Source: Calamus simplicifolius (lineage: Eukaryota; Streptophyta; Magnoliopsida; Arecales; Arecaceae). Taken from it: a DNA stretch of 64,000 bases. The stretch covers positions 155,048-219,047 of the forward strand of contig UESW01003904.1 of assembly GCA_900491605.1 (NCBI GenBank), read 5' to 3'. This document shows, piece by piece, positions 43,758-55,672 of this stretch. How positions within the stretch are numbered: position 1 is the first letter of the stretch; each line of letters begins with the position of its first letter. The notes under the pieces are model-generated. The model was not told where the DNA came from. It did not search any database and was given only the letters and a program-made list of their open reading frames with translations. The translations under genes were made by a program, and so were the position numbers.

Positions 43758-46454
43758 CTATAACCAGATCATCTCTTTACTAGCTTCAGTGATTGCCACA
43801 TACTCAGCTTCTGTAGTTGACAATGCCACTATCTTCTGCAACTGAGATACCAAACTCACTGATGTATCACCGATAGTAAAAACATAACCAGTGGTGCTCC
43901 TCCCACTATCTCTGTCACCAGAGTGATCTGCATCTATAAATCCCTGTACTTGAGGACTATCACCTCCATAGCACAAACTGTAAGTTGACGTACCCCTGAG
44001 ATATCTCAAGATCCACTTCACTGCATTCCAGTGCTCCTTGCCTGGATTCTGCATGTACCTGCTGATTGCTCCCACTGCTTGTGCGATATCCGGTCTTGTG
44101 CAAACCATTGCATACATTAGACTTCCCACGGCTGAGGCATATGTAATTCTAATCATCTCATCCCTTGCCTTCTGAGTTGTTGGACACAACTACTTGCTGA
44201 GCTTAAAGTGTGCTGCCAAAGGTGTTGACACTGCCTTTGCATTCTCCATATTGAACTTCTTCAGTACCTTTTCTACATAGTCCTCCTGAGATAGCCACAT
44301 CTTCCATTGTTTTCTATCTCTGTTGTTCCTCATGCCAAGAATCTGCTTCGCCTCTCCCAAATCCTTCATTGAGAACTTCTTTGCCATCAGTTTCTTGAGC
44401 TCTTCTATCTTCCTCATACTAGAACCTGCTACAAGCATATCGTCCACATACAAGGATAAAATAATGAACTCATTTGTAATGTACCTTTGAAAGTACACAC
44501 AATGATCTGACTGGCATCTGGTGAAGCTTTTCTCTAGCATGAAACTGTCAAACTTGAGGTACCATTGCCGCGGAGCCTGCTTCAGACCATACAAACTTTT
44601 TTTCAATCTGCAGACCATGTCATCCTTTTCTCTGACCTGAAAACCTTCTGACTGGTGCATGTATAGCTCCTCCTCCAAATCTCTATGAAAAAATGTTGTC
44701 TTCACATTTAGCTGCTCTAGATGAAGATCCTCCACTGCTATCATGTTCAGAATCACCCTGATGGATGTCATCTTGACTACTAGGGAAAAGATCTCCTGGG
44801 AGTCAATTCCCTCTTTCTGTGCATAACCCTTGACAACTAACCTTGCCTTGTATCTCTTGGTACCATCAACCTCATTCTTCATCTTGTACATCCATTTATT
44901 GAACAGAGCTTTCTTGCCAGCGGGTAACTTTACAAGATCCCAAGTCTTGTTTTGCTTTAAAGAGTCCATCTCCTCTTTCATAGCCAACTCCCACTTGACC
45001 TTAGCTTCATCCTACATGGCTTCAACAAAACATTCTGGCTCTCCAGAATCTGTGTACAAAACATAATCATTAGCAGAATACCTCTGTGATGGCCTGGTAA
45101 CCCTCGTGGTCCTCCTCAACTGTGGGGACACCGACTGAGGTACCGATGTATGCATGTGGCTGTCTGTTCCAACCACATCTTCCTTCTTCACATCCTCGGA
45201 GTTTCCATCTTCAGTTTGCACTCAGGGAATTTCTTCATCTCTGACAGGATCGAGTTCTATAAACTCATGTTTCTTTTCTTCACTGCATCCTTCCTGTCTT
45301 TGTAAGTATGCTCTTCATCAAATACCACATTTCTGCTCCGAATGATCTTATTGTTCTGGAAATTCCAGAGCTTGTAGCTATACTCATCGCCACTGTATCC
45401 AATGAAAACACACTTTGTAGACTTGGAGTCTAACTTACTCCTCTTCTCTTTCTCAATCAAAGAATAAGCAATGCAGCCAAATACTTTAAGAAAAGAAAGT
45501 TTTACCTGTTTTTCTGTCCAAACCTCCTCTGAAATCCCACCATCCAATGCACTGGATGGACTCCTGTTGATCAAATACACTGCGGTGTCCAGTGCTACCG
45601 CCCAAAAATATATAGGTAGACCAGAGTCAAACCTCATACTCCTCTCTCTCTCAAGAATGGTCATGTTCATTCTTTCTACCACACCATTCTGCTCTGGTGT
45701 CCCTGGGACAGTCTTGATCCTTCTGATTCCATGCTCTACGCAGTAGACATCAAACTCTCTGCTGCAGTATTCACCACAGTTATCTGTCTTGAGACACTTG
45801 AGACTTGCTTCAGTCTGGCTTTCACACATGACTCTTCATCTCTTGAAGATGCCAAAGACCTCAGACTTTTCCTTCATAGCAAACACCCAGACTTTCCTAC
45901 TGAAATTATTTATAAACGTGACAAAGTACTTATTGCCCGCATATGATGCCACTGATGTTGGATCCCAGACATCTGAATGAACCAACTCCAGCCTTTCAGT
46001 CTTCTTTTGAGTTCTTGTTAACTAAAACTCACTACTTTCTTTACCATAGATACACTCTTCACAAAACTCTAGATTCACCTTCTTTAGCCCAGGTAGAAGC
46101 TCTCTCCTGTATAGAATATTCAAGTTCTTCTCACTAAGATGACCGAGCCTCCTGTGCCATAATATAGTCACTGTACTCGTGTCTTCTGCTGCCACTGAAA
46201 CTAAACTCTCACTGTCTGTCAAGAAGTAGAGAGTGCCTCTCCGCTTCCCTTTGACAACAACCATAGACCCTTTAGTAATCTTCCACTGAGAATTACCAAA
46301 AATGAATACATAACCCTCAACATCAAGCTGGCTGGTAGAAATTAGGTTTTTCTTTAACTCTGGGATGTATCTGGCTTGTGCAAGTCTCAATTCTCCGCCT
46401 ATCACTGGCTTCAGTACAATTGTTCCTTTATCCATAATTTTGCACTGCTGTCCA
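43758..46454 (-). pseudogene. copia C pol, broken
   Basis: Pieces in order: pre-integrase zinc region (46435-46022, LWHRRLGH.., CEECIYGK), integrase core (45829-45257, LKTDNCGEY, NGVVERMN), linker (45221-45012), RT (44987-44190, YVDDMLVAG) and RNase H (44189-43758, STTEAEYVA). Stops or shifts separate each piece, including a stop between RT and RNase H at about 44190. RT motif A reads LNVKTTFFHRDLEEELYM: the catalytic Asp that should follow the first Leu is Asn, so the RT would be inactive even if read through. Confidence 0.88.
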
Positions 46455-47342
46455 TTACCAATGTGACATGACCAAAATCTTCTTGGAAAAAATCCAAAAT
46501 AGGTGTCTCTTTAAGCTGCAATGGTAAGAAACCCCTGAGTCTACAAACCATAAATCTGAGTTTGCCCCATCGCCAGTTGACAGGCACACATCCTTAAAAT
46601 TACGCTCAATAGTACTCACAACATTTACTTCCTGACCATCTATCTTGCTCTCTGCACCTTTTTCCTTCTTACCCCAACAATCCTTGCTCATGTGACCGTT
46701 CTTCCCGCAGTTCCAACACTTCATGGGAAATCTTCCTTTGGACTTTCCTCTGCTCTTGGACCGGCCTTTCTATGACATCTTCCTCTCCTGTGATCTTCCT
46801 CTGGTATCCACCATGAGTGCAGCACTTGCAAAAGTCTCACCCACAGCCTTTCTTCTCATCTCATCATTCAATATACAACTAACTGCATCATTGAATGTAA
46901 GGTTACCTGATACAGAGTTGCTGACTGTAATCACAAGATTGTCCCAACTCTCTGGCAAGGAACATAAGAAAAGAAGAGCCCTAAATGAATCATTAAAAGC
47001 AATAGAGATCGACTCTAATTGATTAATCATCGTGTTGAACTCATTCAGATGCTTCGTCACTGAACTATTCTCAGTCATCTTCAAATTGAAAAGCTTTTTC
47101 ATAAGAAATATATTGTTTGAGATGGAAGGTTTTTCATACAGCTTTGTTAAAGCGGTCATCATATCCACGGTGGTCTTTTCCTTTGCAATATTATACGCCA
47201 TTTGAGGTGTCAACGATAATCTGATCGTGGCTAGGGCTTTCCTATCCAGAATCATCCAATCTAAGTCGCTCATTGAATCCGACTTCTTTCCCTCTAATGG
47301 AAGGTAAAGATCCTTCTGATATAGGTAGTCCTCAATTTGCAT
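46455..47342 (-). pseudogene. copia C gag and protease start, broken
   Basis: A 190-residue piece from 47342 (MQIEDYLYQKDLYLPLEGK) has the UBN2-type copia gag helices. A second piece from 46724 has the zinc knuckle CWNCGKNGHMSKDC and the protease start LWFVDSGVSYHCS (DSG). The two overlap out of frame near 46770, where the first ends at a stop. The first codons upstream of 47342 may also be lost, since the family usually starts a little earlier. Confidence 0.85.
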
Positions 47343-47446
47343 CCTTCACCATCCGAAATTGTGACCATTGAATTTCTCGATTTTGATCTTGTCTTCTGCT
47401 ATCTCTTTGTTGATTTGTCCGACCGTAATAATATGAAGAAAACCAT

Positions 47447-47458
47447 GCTCTGATACCA
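47447..47458 (-). promoter_or_regulatory. primer binding site, copia C
   Basis: Minus strand TGGTATCAGAGC, complementary to the 3' end of initiator tRNA-Met, three bases from the LTR border. Confidence 0.9.
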
Positions 47459-47461
47459 ATT

Positions 47462-48088
47462 TGATAGGAAATACAATAAATATTCCTCTAATGAGATCGC
47501 TATTAGTACGGCCAAGTACGCAGTTGCGATAAAATCAAAAAAAAAATAGAATAATAATAGGAACCAAAATCCAAAAGAAAACAGAGAGAGACGAGGATTT
47601 TACGTGGTTCACCCAAACTGGGCTATGTCAACGATGGCACAGGATCTGCAAGGCTTCACTAAGAGTTGAATCAGGTATAAGCCCTCAAATACACTCTCTC
47701 AGAAACTCTTATGATCCAGAGAGTTGAATCAGGATCTACAGCACACGGTGAATGTCCTCACAGAGCCTCCTATTCTCTTTTTTTTTCCACTCAACTTCAC
47801 CGGTTGAAGAAGACACACAAAAGGATCGAAAACTCTCCTCCAATCTAATCCCATTCCAAAACTGGCTCCACACTTTTGGCAACCATGGACTGATTTTCAA
47901 AACTGGCTCCACACTTTTGGCAACCATGGACTGATTTGCTGCCTTAAAAATCTTCAACAAATCCTTCCTAAGATCAGATTTGGAAGTTGCAACAAATCCT
48001 CCCAAAATCAGCTTCCTTAGTTGACCAAATCGAATTCAAAATTCAAATTCAAACTCCCTCTTGATGAAATTAAGCTCCATCCATAATA
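47462..48088 (-). repeat. 5' LTR of copia C
   Basis: 627 bp, aligned with 42793-43416 with few differences; plus-strand end is CATAATA (terminal CA changed to TA). Followed by GACAT. Confidence 0.92.
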
Positions 48089-50257
48089 GACATGAATATG
48101 TTGACCATGTGGTCAAGAATTTTTTAGGTAAAAATGTAAAATGTGTTTGTATTCGCACACAAGTAGTCAGCATTGAATCAAATGATGGAATGGAATGGGA
48201 AAGCTAGTTTTGATTCCTTGATTAATTTGTACTCTCATTCCATTTTCATTGTGATTCTTTCAGTCAAAAAAATAAAATGTGCAGGGTCTGGGAGGCTACA
48301 AGGAATAATGTTCATCTTTTAAGGCTTAAAGGCAGTGAATCATGGATGGGGTTTCTACCAAAAAAAATTAAGACTATGTAGATGGATGGAGGCAATGAGA
48401 AAAAATAGGTTATGCTAGATAATATTTCATTACTAATATAGAATTTGGTACAATCATATCGAAGCTCAATTGTTCTAATGCAAAGTTTGATTTATTTAGA
48501 GGTCCAAGGGCATTATGATCCTCTTTTCCATCCCATCCATCAACATAGTCACAAATAAATATTATGTATTACTTGTGCTAGATAATGTTTCATGACTAAA
48601 TACAATTACACTTTGCCCATGGTATACTTGTTCCTTCAAATCATTCATCATTTCTTTCTCAATTAGTCACATATTTTGATGAAGTCAATAAGAATGAGGT
48701 TTATGCCTTCCAGCCAAAAGCTGAACCCGAAGTCTTAAATAAAGCCGATCAAATCAATCTTCGGTCGGGATGCACCTTGTCCGCAAGGATGGTACCTCAT
48801 CAGATGAAAAGACAGGTACCAATCCAGCCAATACGCAACTTCAGTCAGAGGATAACATAACTGTAAAGATGAACATGATCCAGCACCTCAAAAGATCTCG
48901 GTGCATATACGATGCTCTTCGACTGTCTCCCAAGAAGCTAGGAATGCCCTAAAAAAGGCATTAGTTATATGTTGACAAGCGCCCATTAATGCTTGTTCCT
49001 CTTAAATTAGCCATGCACATTAATTTAAATTTTTCATATCTGACATCAACAAATAAAGGTTTTTTATATTTATACCTTTATAAATATATGAAATTACAGA
49101 TGTACCCTTGCAATTTTACTATCTATATATGTACCCTTATAAATAATCACTTTTACATGTATACCCATATAAATATATGAAATTATATGTATATACTTTT
49201 AAATTTACTCTTTACTTGTTTATTCTTATATATTATTTCTTTTTGAATCTATATTTTTATTGCTTTATTATTTACAAATATATACTTACAAATTATTTTA
49301 TTTTACATATCAACCCTTATTGAGTTAAAGTTATATATAAGGTTTGTAGAATTGATACGGAGAATTGTATTAGTATATTACTAAGTTGGTAGATATAGAA
49401 TGTTATTTATCCTATATTTAGACACGATGCATATTCTTTCTTATTGTTTATCATCATATTGCTTGATTTTAAGGGGTATAGGTCAGTTTCACTTTGTTTA
49501 AACTGGTTCGATTCATATCAAACAAAATTCGATATCATATTGATATCTTACTAATTCAATTCAGTTCCATCAATATGTATTAGTACTACGGACCTATATA
49601 TATATATAGCAAATATTTATGAGGTTATACATATGATTTTAAATACTTATAGAGGTATACTAGCCAAAACAGTAATTTATAATAAAGGTGAGGATGGGTG
49701 AGATTGGGTTGTTTTAAGATAAAATCTAGAATCATTTCTATTGGAATTGATTTCAAGATTTTGAATCCAGAATCATATCAACCTAATCCTTAACTTGACT
49801 TGAAATCGAACTATCGTGATGGATTTAGTTTTGAGTTGATTCTGAGATAGAATTGATTTTTTTCCATATTAGCCCAAAACCTTTTTTTAAGAATATTGTA
49901 TATTATAATTAACTAATCCAACACCTAAAGTCTTTTAACAGAGATAACTTGTGAAATGTCTTTTAATGGATCAAGCAAAAGAAAGTTGGTTAGTTCTCAT
50001 ATCAAAATCAAAGAATCTATTGATATAATTGAAAACCAACTTAAAAGAGGTATATTTTACTATTCTGAATCTAGAATCTGAATCCATAATCGCTCTTATA
50101 ATACTTAGAATCGAACCAATTTATCCATATCAGATTGGGTTTGTATCAGTTTTTCGATTTATTCAAACCTATTACTCATCCTTAATTTACAAGATATAAA
50201 TATAATTTTTTACAAGAATATATGTATAACAATAGATATTTATAAGGATATACATGC

Positions 50258-50258
<1 letters not shown>

Positions 50259-50298
<40 letters not shown>
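50259..50298. repeat. (AAT)n microsatellite
   Basis: About 13 uninterrupted ATA/AAT trinucleotides. Confidence 0.95.
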
Positions 50299-51410
50299 TT
50301 ATAAGAATGTACAAGTAAATTTGATGAGTAGACATGTAATTTCAGTTTTTAAGGATTTACATGGAAAAAAAGGTTCGTTCATTAGTTCTTTAGAACCCAT
50401 TTATACATCAATATATCATAGCTTGTTCAACAAGCTATTAGGCATCTAGACTTATACTTTAGTTTGATTAGAATTTTTTGATGGTTGAATCATGCTCTAT
50501 TGTGTTCTGGAGGGCTCCTTGTGATCCATTCCTTCAACATCTAACATGGAAATTTTTGTGCATCAGGTGTGGTGCAGGTTGCATGCATCATGCTCGGCGA
50601 TTGGCATGCGTGCGTGCATGTCAAAAATAAAAATATTTTTTTCGTCTTTGATATATGTGCACACATATACCGTGAACCAATCATCGGGCACCGCACCCAT
50701 TGCAACACCCGATGCAGCAAACTTTTCCTATCCAACATACATGAAGTGCTTTTACAGGACCAATGTTATCTGTCGTTGGTGCGATGTAAACAGGCATGAA
50801 AATTAAGATATTTTTTGCAGTAGAAATTAAGATTAATGACTACCCAATTGTGATTATGTTTTTCTTTTCAAGGTGCAAAATTTGAACTAATGTTTATAGG
50901 TAATGACCCTATTCCAATCCACAATGGGCCCCAAACATGGACTTTGGGTATAAACAAGAAGCCCAAATAGGTTATTGGATTGGGTTTAGGTTTTGAAATT
51001 AACCCTGAAATATTATTAATCTGGGTTTGGATTTAGATGGATTTGTAGTTGAAAAATCTAAAAGCCACCTGATTATATATATATATTCATGCATGCATTT
51101 ATTAATTTTTTCACACATAAATAAAAGCAGTGAAATGGTAGTCATCTTGTTCCATCAAATTCATATCCATATTATTTATAATAGTGTCCGCTAATATATT
51201 TATTATAATTTCATTTATATATTAACCTTGATTACTCTTAAATCTTTTCCATTTTGTTATGTCATGATTGTAGGGATGCTTAGACAAAAAATAATAATTA
51301 AATAGATACTTCTCTTTAGATATGCTTTTTATGTTATTTTATTTCATCGTTTTTCATATCATTATTTGTGAGATCATATTTTAGATGCATTAAATATTTT
51401 AAAAATGGCC

Positions 51411-51715
51411 TAAAAATATATTAAATTAATTTATTAAATACTTAATTTTTATTCGTCAAGTGGGATATGACTATTCCGTTAAACTTGGATTTGGCTTTAA
51501 AAATATATTAAATTAATTTATTAAATACTTGATTTCTATTCGTCAGGTGGGATTTGACTATTTAATTAAATTTGGATTTAGTTTTGATTTAATAAATATT
51601 TTCAAAATTTGTGTATAGATACTAATATTCTCAAAGCAGTGATGTAACTATTTAATTAAACTTTGGATTTGGTTTTGATTTAATAAATATTTTCAAAATT
51701 TGGGTGCAAATATTC
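51411..51715. repeat. 87-91-bp AT-rich tandem duplications
   Basis: TAAAAATATATTAAATTAAT recurs at 51411 and 51498 (87 bp), each followed by TTCGTCARGTGGGAT. Just downstream a second block (ACTATTTAATTAAA..GGTTTTGATTTAATAAATA) recurs at about 51557 and 51648. Confidence 0.8.
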
Positions 51716-51878
51716 TCAAAGCCAATAATTACTAGGGATTGCAAATTTTTTATTTTTTCTAATCCTCATGGGGACTTGTCCCAGATTAGGCGGGGATGGG
51801 AAAATTTTTTCCATAAAGAGAAACTAGAAAAATTATATTCCCCTAAATGGGAATGGAGGGTACTCGGTCAGATCTTCA

Positions 51879-51912
51879 CATATATATATATATAATATAT
51901 ATATATATATAC
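51879..51912. repeat. (TA)n microsatellite
   Basis: Alternating TA run interrupted once (TATAATAT). Confidence 0.9.
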
Positions 51913-52488
51913 TAAAAAGTTATATTATTTTAATATCTTAAATATAATCTCATATAATTTTAAATATCTTAAGATTATACGTGCTCATCTTCTTATATTT
52001 ATTAAGATTGCATGTATTTGTTGCTTGTAAAATAACTAACAACCGCAAACTTATGTTATTATGTTTCTTGAGATTATAATTTAATATATTTTTTATAAAT
52101 TAATTCATAAAAATTATAATTATAATAAATTTATTTAAATATATTTTATTTGTTATGTAAAACTTAATTTTATTTTTATTTTTAAAATACAGTAAAAATT
52201 AAAATTAAAAAAATAAATATTTTAATATCAAAAATGGTATTAATGGGCATGGGGTCTTTGACATCATGAGGTTTTTTATGAGAATGAAAATAAAGCCTTT
52301 ATTAAAAATAAGGTACGGATGAAGATTTCCATGAGGACGAGGATGGAAAAGTTTTTGTTTTCGATTGAGATGGAAATAGTAATGGAGACGGAGGATAAAG
52401 TAGCGGTAGGATAGAGATGAGGAGTGGCTTTTAGCCCCACCCTACTTCACTGCATTATAATTCTTAACAATTATGTAACCTTCACACC

Positions 52489-53095
52489 TAGGGCTGTAAT
52501 CGAACCGAGTCGAGCCGAGCTTTTCAGTGCTTAAGTTCAGTTCATTAACAAATACTTGAGCTCGAGCTCGAGCTCATTTAAATTTGAAAAATCATGTTCA
52601 AGCTTGGATCGAGCTCGATTACAAAAAGCTCGAGCTCGACTCGAGCTCAGCTCGAGCTCGCTCATTTGGTATGATTAGAAAGCTCGACAAACTCGACTCA
52701 GAAAAAACTTATTTCAAGCTCGAGCTTGAATTGAGCTCATTTAAAGCTCGACTCAAATTAAGCTTGTTTAAAGCTCGATTGAGAATTTAAAAAAAAAAAG
52801 CTAGATTCTTAAACTCAAAGAGCAGTCAGAGAAGATGAAAGACAGAGAAGATGAAAGGATATCTTGTTCTTGAGCTCCTAATTGAGCCAGCTCGTGAACT
52901 CCTAATTGAGTCGAGCTCTTAATTGAGCTGTTCCTAATTGAATCTACTTCTGTGCTCAAGCTCGGCTCGTTTATCAATGAACTTTAAAATGAAGTTCAAG
53001 CTCGGCTTGTTTACATGACGAGCCGAACATGAATGAGCTTTTATCAAGTCGAGTCTCGAGTAGCTCATGAGCAACTCGGCTCCATTACAATGCTA
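52489..53095. mobile_element. hAT-like MITE rich in GAGCTCGAGCTC
   Basis: 607 bp flanked by the perfect 8-bp duplication TTCACACC (52481-52488 and 53096-53103), the size of hAT insertions. Ends are TAGGGCTGTAAT and, in reverse complement, TAGCATTGTAAT (9 of 12 match). Both subterminal regions carry CGAGCCGAG/CTCGGCT, and the interior is dense in GAGCTC and CTCGAG palindromes. No transposase. Confidence 0.8.
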
Positions 53096-53103
53096 TTCAC
53101 ACC

Positions 53104-54080
53104 CATCCTTTTAAGTATATATTTTGAGATTTTATCTGATTTTTTTTACTATTGCTCTATGCTGTCACCCAACTTTTATGGGCCGAACGATTATTATTTT
53201 AGAGTTACCAGTATTATTAAAGATATGATAAATATCTAACCTTACCTGTAGCTTGGCTCGAGCCTTGCTCAAAATGATCCAAATCTACGTTACAAGAATT
53301 TTATAGTTTAGCGATGTAGATTAGTGATGCATAAGTAAGCGTAGTAAAATAGCAACGAAATAGCGAAGCACAAAGACGTCATGGCAACCGAAATATGTGA
53401 TGAAAAAATCAAATTAGCAATGAGCGATGATCTAAGTTAATGGCGCCAAATGCTTTGCACAACACTTAGCAACGTCTCTAGCCTCACTAATTAGCGACAC
53501 CAATAGCTTACATTACTAAATTTTTAACTATAGATCGTGTAGCTAGCCGGGATATCTTACTCGGTAATTAGCGAGCCATTTTTTGCGTTGCTAATTTGTG
53601 TGGCTGTCAAGCCGCATCCCTAATTTTTTAGTTTCAGCAGCTACTTTTCTTTTCGATTTTTTTTTTCTTCGCTGCTTCCGTCCGCCCCTTTCGTCTCAGT
53701 GATGCCATTTTTTTTCTTATCGCAATTGGATGACTGAAGCAGGAAACAAGCATAATCTCCCTCAATTTCAGATTAAAATCGAAAGTAGAATCAGTGGGTT
53801 CATCATCCCTACTGATCCATTTATCTTAGCATTTTTTATATGTTTATCATTTCTAATTTTAGGATTCCAGTTTTTGATAGGGAGTTTCTCACATTTATCT
53901 GCTCACCGCTCCGCATCTGCAACATCGGCAATACCTCCCCCATTCTCCAACCTTCTCTGATTGATGCTCGTATGAAAACTCTCCTCTCTTCCTTAAGTTT
54001 TCAATCAGTAAGAGTAATTAACTAGCATGTTCTATGTACGCCATCTGGAACGAGACGCTAGTTAATCTTAGTTTACATAC
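53104..54080. other. spacer left of G3
   Basis: Repeated TTAGCRAYG-type words at 53300-53620 suggest another small decayed element, but no ends or duplication were found. No gene. Bases 54076-54080 (CATAC) would be one copy of the G3 target duplication. Confidence 0.45.
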
Positions 54081-54417
54081 TGTTGCCGCCGGATCCGTCC
54101 TCCGACTCGGACGCGGTCGATCTCCAGGGAGAGCGGTGCTGCGGACCTGCACAAGAAGTCCACACGCGGGAGGCGCTGGGGGTGGCCCTCTGCGGAAGAC
54201 CCTCCGATGCTCAAGTCAGTGGAGAAGAAATCGGCGATCAACCAGACAGTGAGGAGGTGGATCTCTCCGGGAGACCTCTCCAGGGGCGGCCAATCGGAGG
54301 CTCCAAAGGGCAGGAGCGCCGACGAGCTACCGGCGAGAGCAGGGGAGCGAGAGTGGGGGGTGCAAGCGCGCAAGTGTGCGTAAAGAGTTGCGTACCTGAG
54401 GGAATCTGCCAATCTGA

Positions 54418-54425
54418 TATTTATA
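54418..54425 (-). promoter_or_regulatory. TATA box in G3 LTR
   Basis: Minus strand TATAAATA, at the same relative place as 31156 and 41354 in the G2 LTRs. Confidence 0.65.
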
Positions 54426-54727
54426 GACTGTCACCTGGGGACTTGAGCATCTTCTGGAAGGTTCTGGGGTTGTTACGATACGGGGGTAGACAGAATCAGG
54501 CCGTTGTGGGGCCGTTAGAATCCACGCCTTGTTTGTTAAGGGATCGACGGCGGGGAGAGCTCCTTGATGTCTTGGGATCTGGGTGAGTAGACCTGGGGCG
54601 GTTACGATAGGTCTTAGGCCACGTCTCGACATGATTCCTTGCCTAAGGTGCTGCTCGGGTAAGCTTAAGCTCTCCCGCGTCAGGTTCCGCGGAGGTAGAC
54701 GTCAGGGCGTGGATCGCTAGGTAGAAG

Positions 54728-55170
54728 CGAGCTACGGAAGCCTGGAAGGGGCCGAGCTAGGAAGCCCGGAAGGGGTCAAGCTAGGGAAGCCCGGAAGAGG
54801 CCGAGCTAGGGAAACCCGGAAGAGGCCGAGCTACGGAAGCCCGAAAGAGGCCGAGCTAGGGAAGCCCGGAAGAGGCCGAGCTACGGAAGCCCGGAAGAGG
54901 CCGAGCTACGGAAGCCCGAAGAGGCCGAGCTAGGGAAGCCCGGAAGGGGCCGAGCTAGGGAAGCCCGGAAGAGGCCGAGCTAGAAGCCCGAAGAGGCCGA
55001 GCTAGGGAAGCCCGGAAGAGGCCGAGCTAGGGAAGCCCGGAAGGGGCCGAGCTACGGAAGCCCGGAAGGGGCCGAGCTAGGGAAGCCCGGAAGCCCGGAA
55101 GGGGCCGAGCTAGGGAAGCCCGGAAGGCCGAGCTACGGAAGCCCGGAAGGGCCGAGCTACGGAAGCCCGG
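54728..55170 (-). repeat. about 25-bp minisatellite in G3 LTR
   Basis: Units of the type GGCCGAGCTAGGGAAGCCCG with variable spacer (GAAGAG, GAAGGG), around 17 copies, with length variants and an internal duplication near 55085-55105. Confidence 0.9.
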
Positions 55171-55247
55171 AGGAGACGGCGGGAGGAGGTCAGCCTTAGC
55201 CGCCTCGCACGGATATCAATGCAATGACGATTTTACCCCCCAACACA

Positions 55248-55265
55248 TGCCCTCCACTCCCTAGT
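55248..55265 (-). promoter_or_regulatory. polypurine tract of G3
   Basis: Minus strand ACTAGGGAGTGGAGGGCA next to the LTR start; nearly identical to that of G2. It shows that the element reads on the minus strand. Confidence 0.82.
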
Positions 55266-55544
55266 TCGAAGCGTAGGTTCGGGCGTAGGGAGTATAAGCT
55301 CAAGTGGCGCGCCCTGGATGGGACGTCTTGGCCTAAACAGTTCATGCAATGATGCCCTAATTAATGCGACAGGGCCATCGTACCTTCGGAGGTAAGGTTC
55401 CTCCACTAGCGACGGTTGAGATTGTGCCGTGCCGTGAATCCCGATCGATATGGAGGTTTGTCGAGGCGATTCGGACGCCTCGAATGAGACGTCCCGCCTC
55501 CCCAGGGCGGTTCCTTGGCGGAGAAGCGAAGTGACAGCCGCCCC

Positions 55545-55558
55545 TATATATATATATA
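55545..55558 (+). promoter_or_regulatory. TATA box of the G3 antisense gene
   Basis: TATATATATATATA about 115-130 nt before the ATG at 55673. Confidence 0.65.
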
Positions 55559-55672
55559 CTTATGCACATGTGCGCATGTTCGCGGCGTCTTCTCACCTTG
55601 TTTTCAGAAGAGCATTGGTCTCTCATCCTCTCCAGCGTTCATCGTTTTCGCCCAGGATTTCCCTCAACCGAG

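Larger units (their letters stand above)
42793..48088 (-). mobile_element. Ty1/copia LTR retrotransposon C (complete, defective)
   Basis: 5296 bp with LTRs 42793-43416 and 47462-48088 and the perfect target duplication GACAT (42788-42792 and 48089-48093). It lies on the minus strand: primer binding site 47447-47458, gag, protease, integrase, RT, RNase H, polypurine tract 43417-43436. Its proteins differ clearly from copies A and B and look Tnt1-like. Coding regions are broken throughout. Confidence 0.93.
48094..52480. other. AT-rich intergenic DNA
   Basis: No gene recognised. It contains related short motifs (TACCCTTATAAATATATGAAATTA type) at 49050-49330 and, inverted, at about 50190-50372, plus microsatellites and a tandem duplication listed separately. 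Confidence 0.5.
54081..55247 (-). repeat. 3' LTR of G3
   Basis: 1167 bp; in element orientation TGTGTTGGGGGGTAAAATCG.. to ..GGCGGCAACA. The last about 160 bp match the 3' end of the G2 LTRs (CATCGGAGGGTC.., GGATC.., GGCRRCA). A TATAAATA box lies at 54425-54418 on the minus strand. Confidence 0.85.

Noticed and set aside
53300..53620. Possible decayed element with repeated TTAGCRAYG words
   Set aside because: No paired ends or target duplication could be located.
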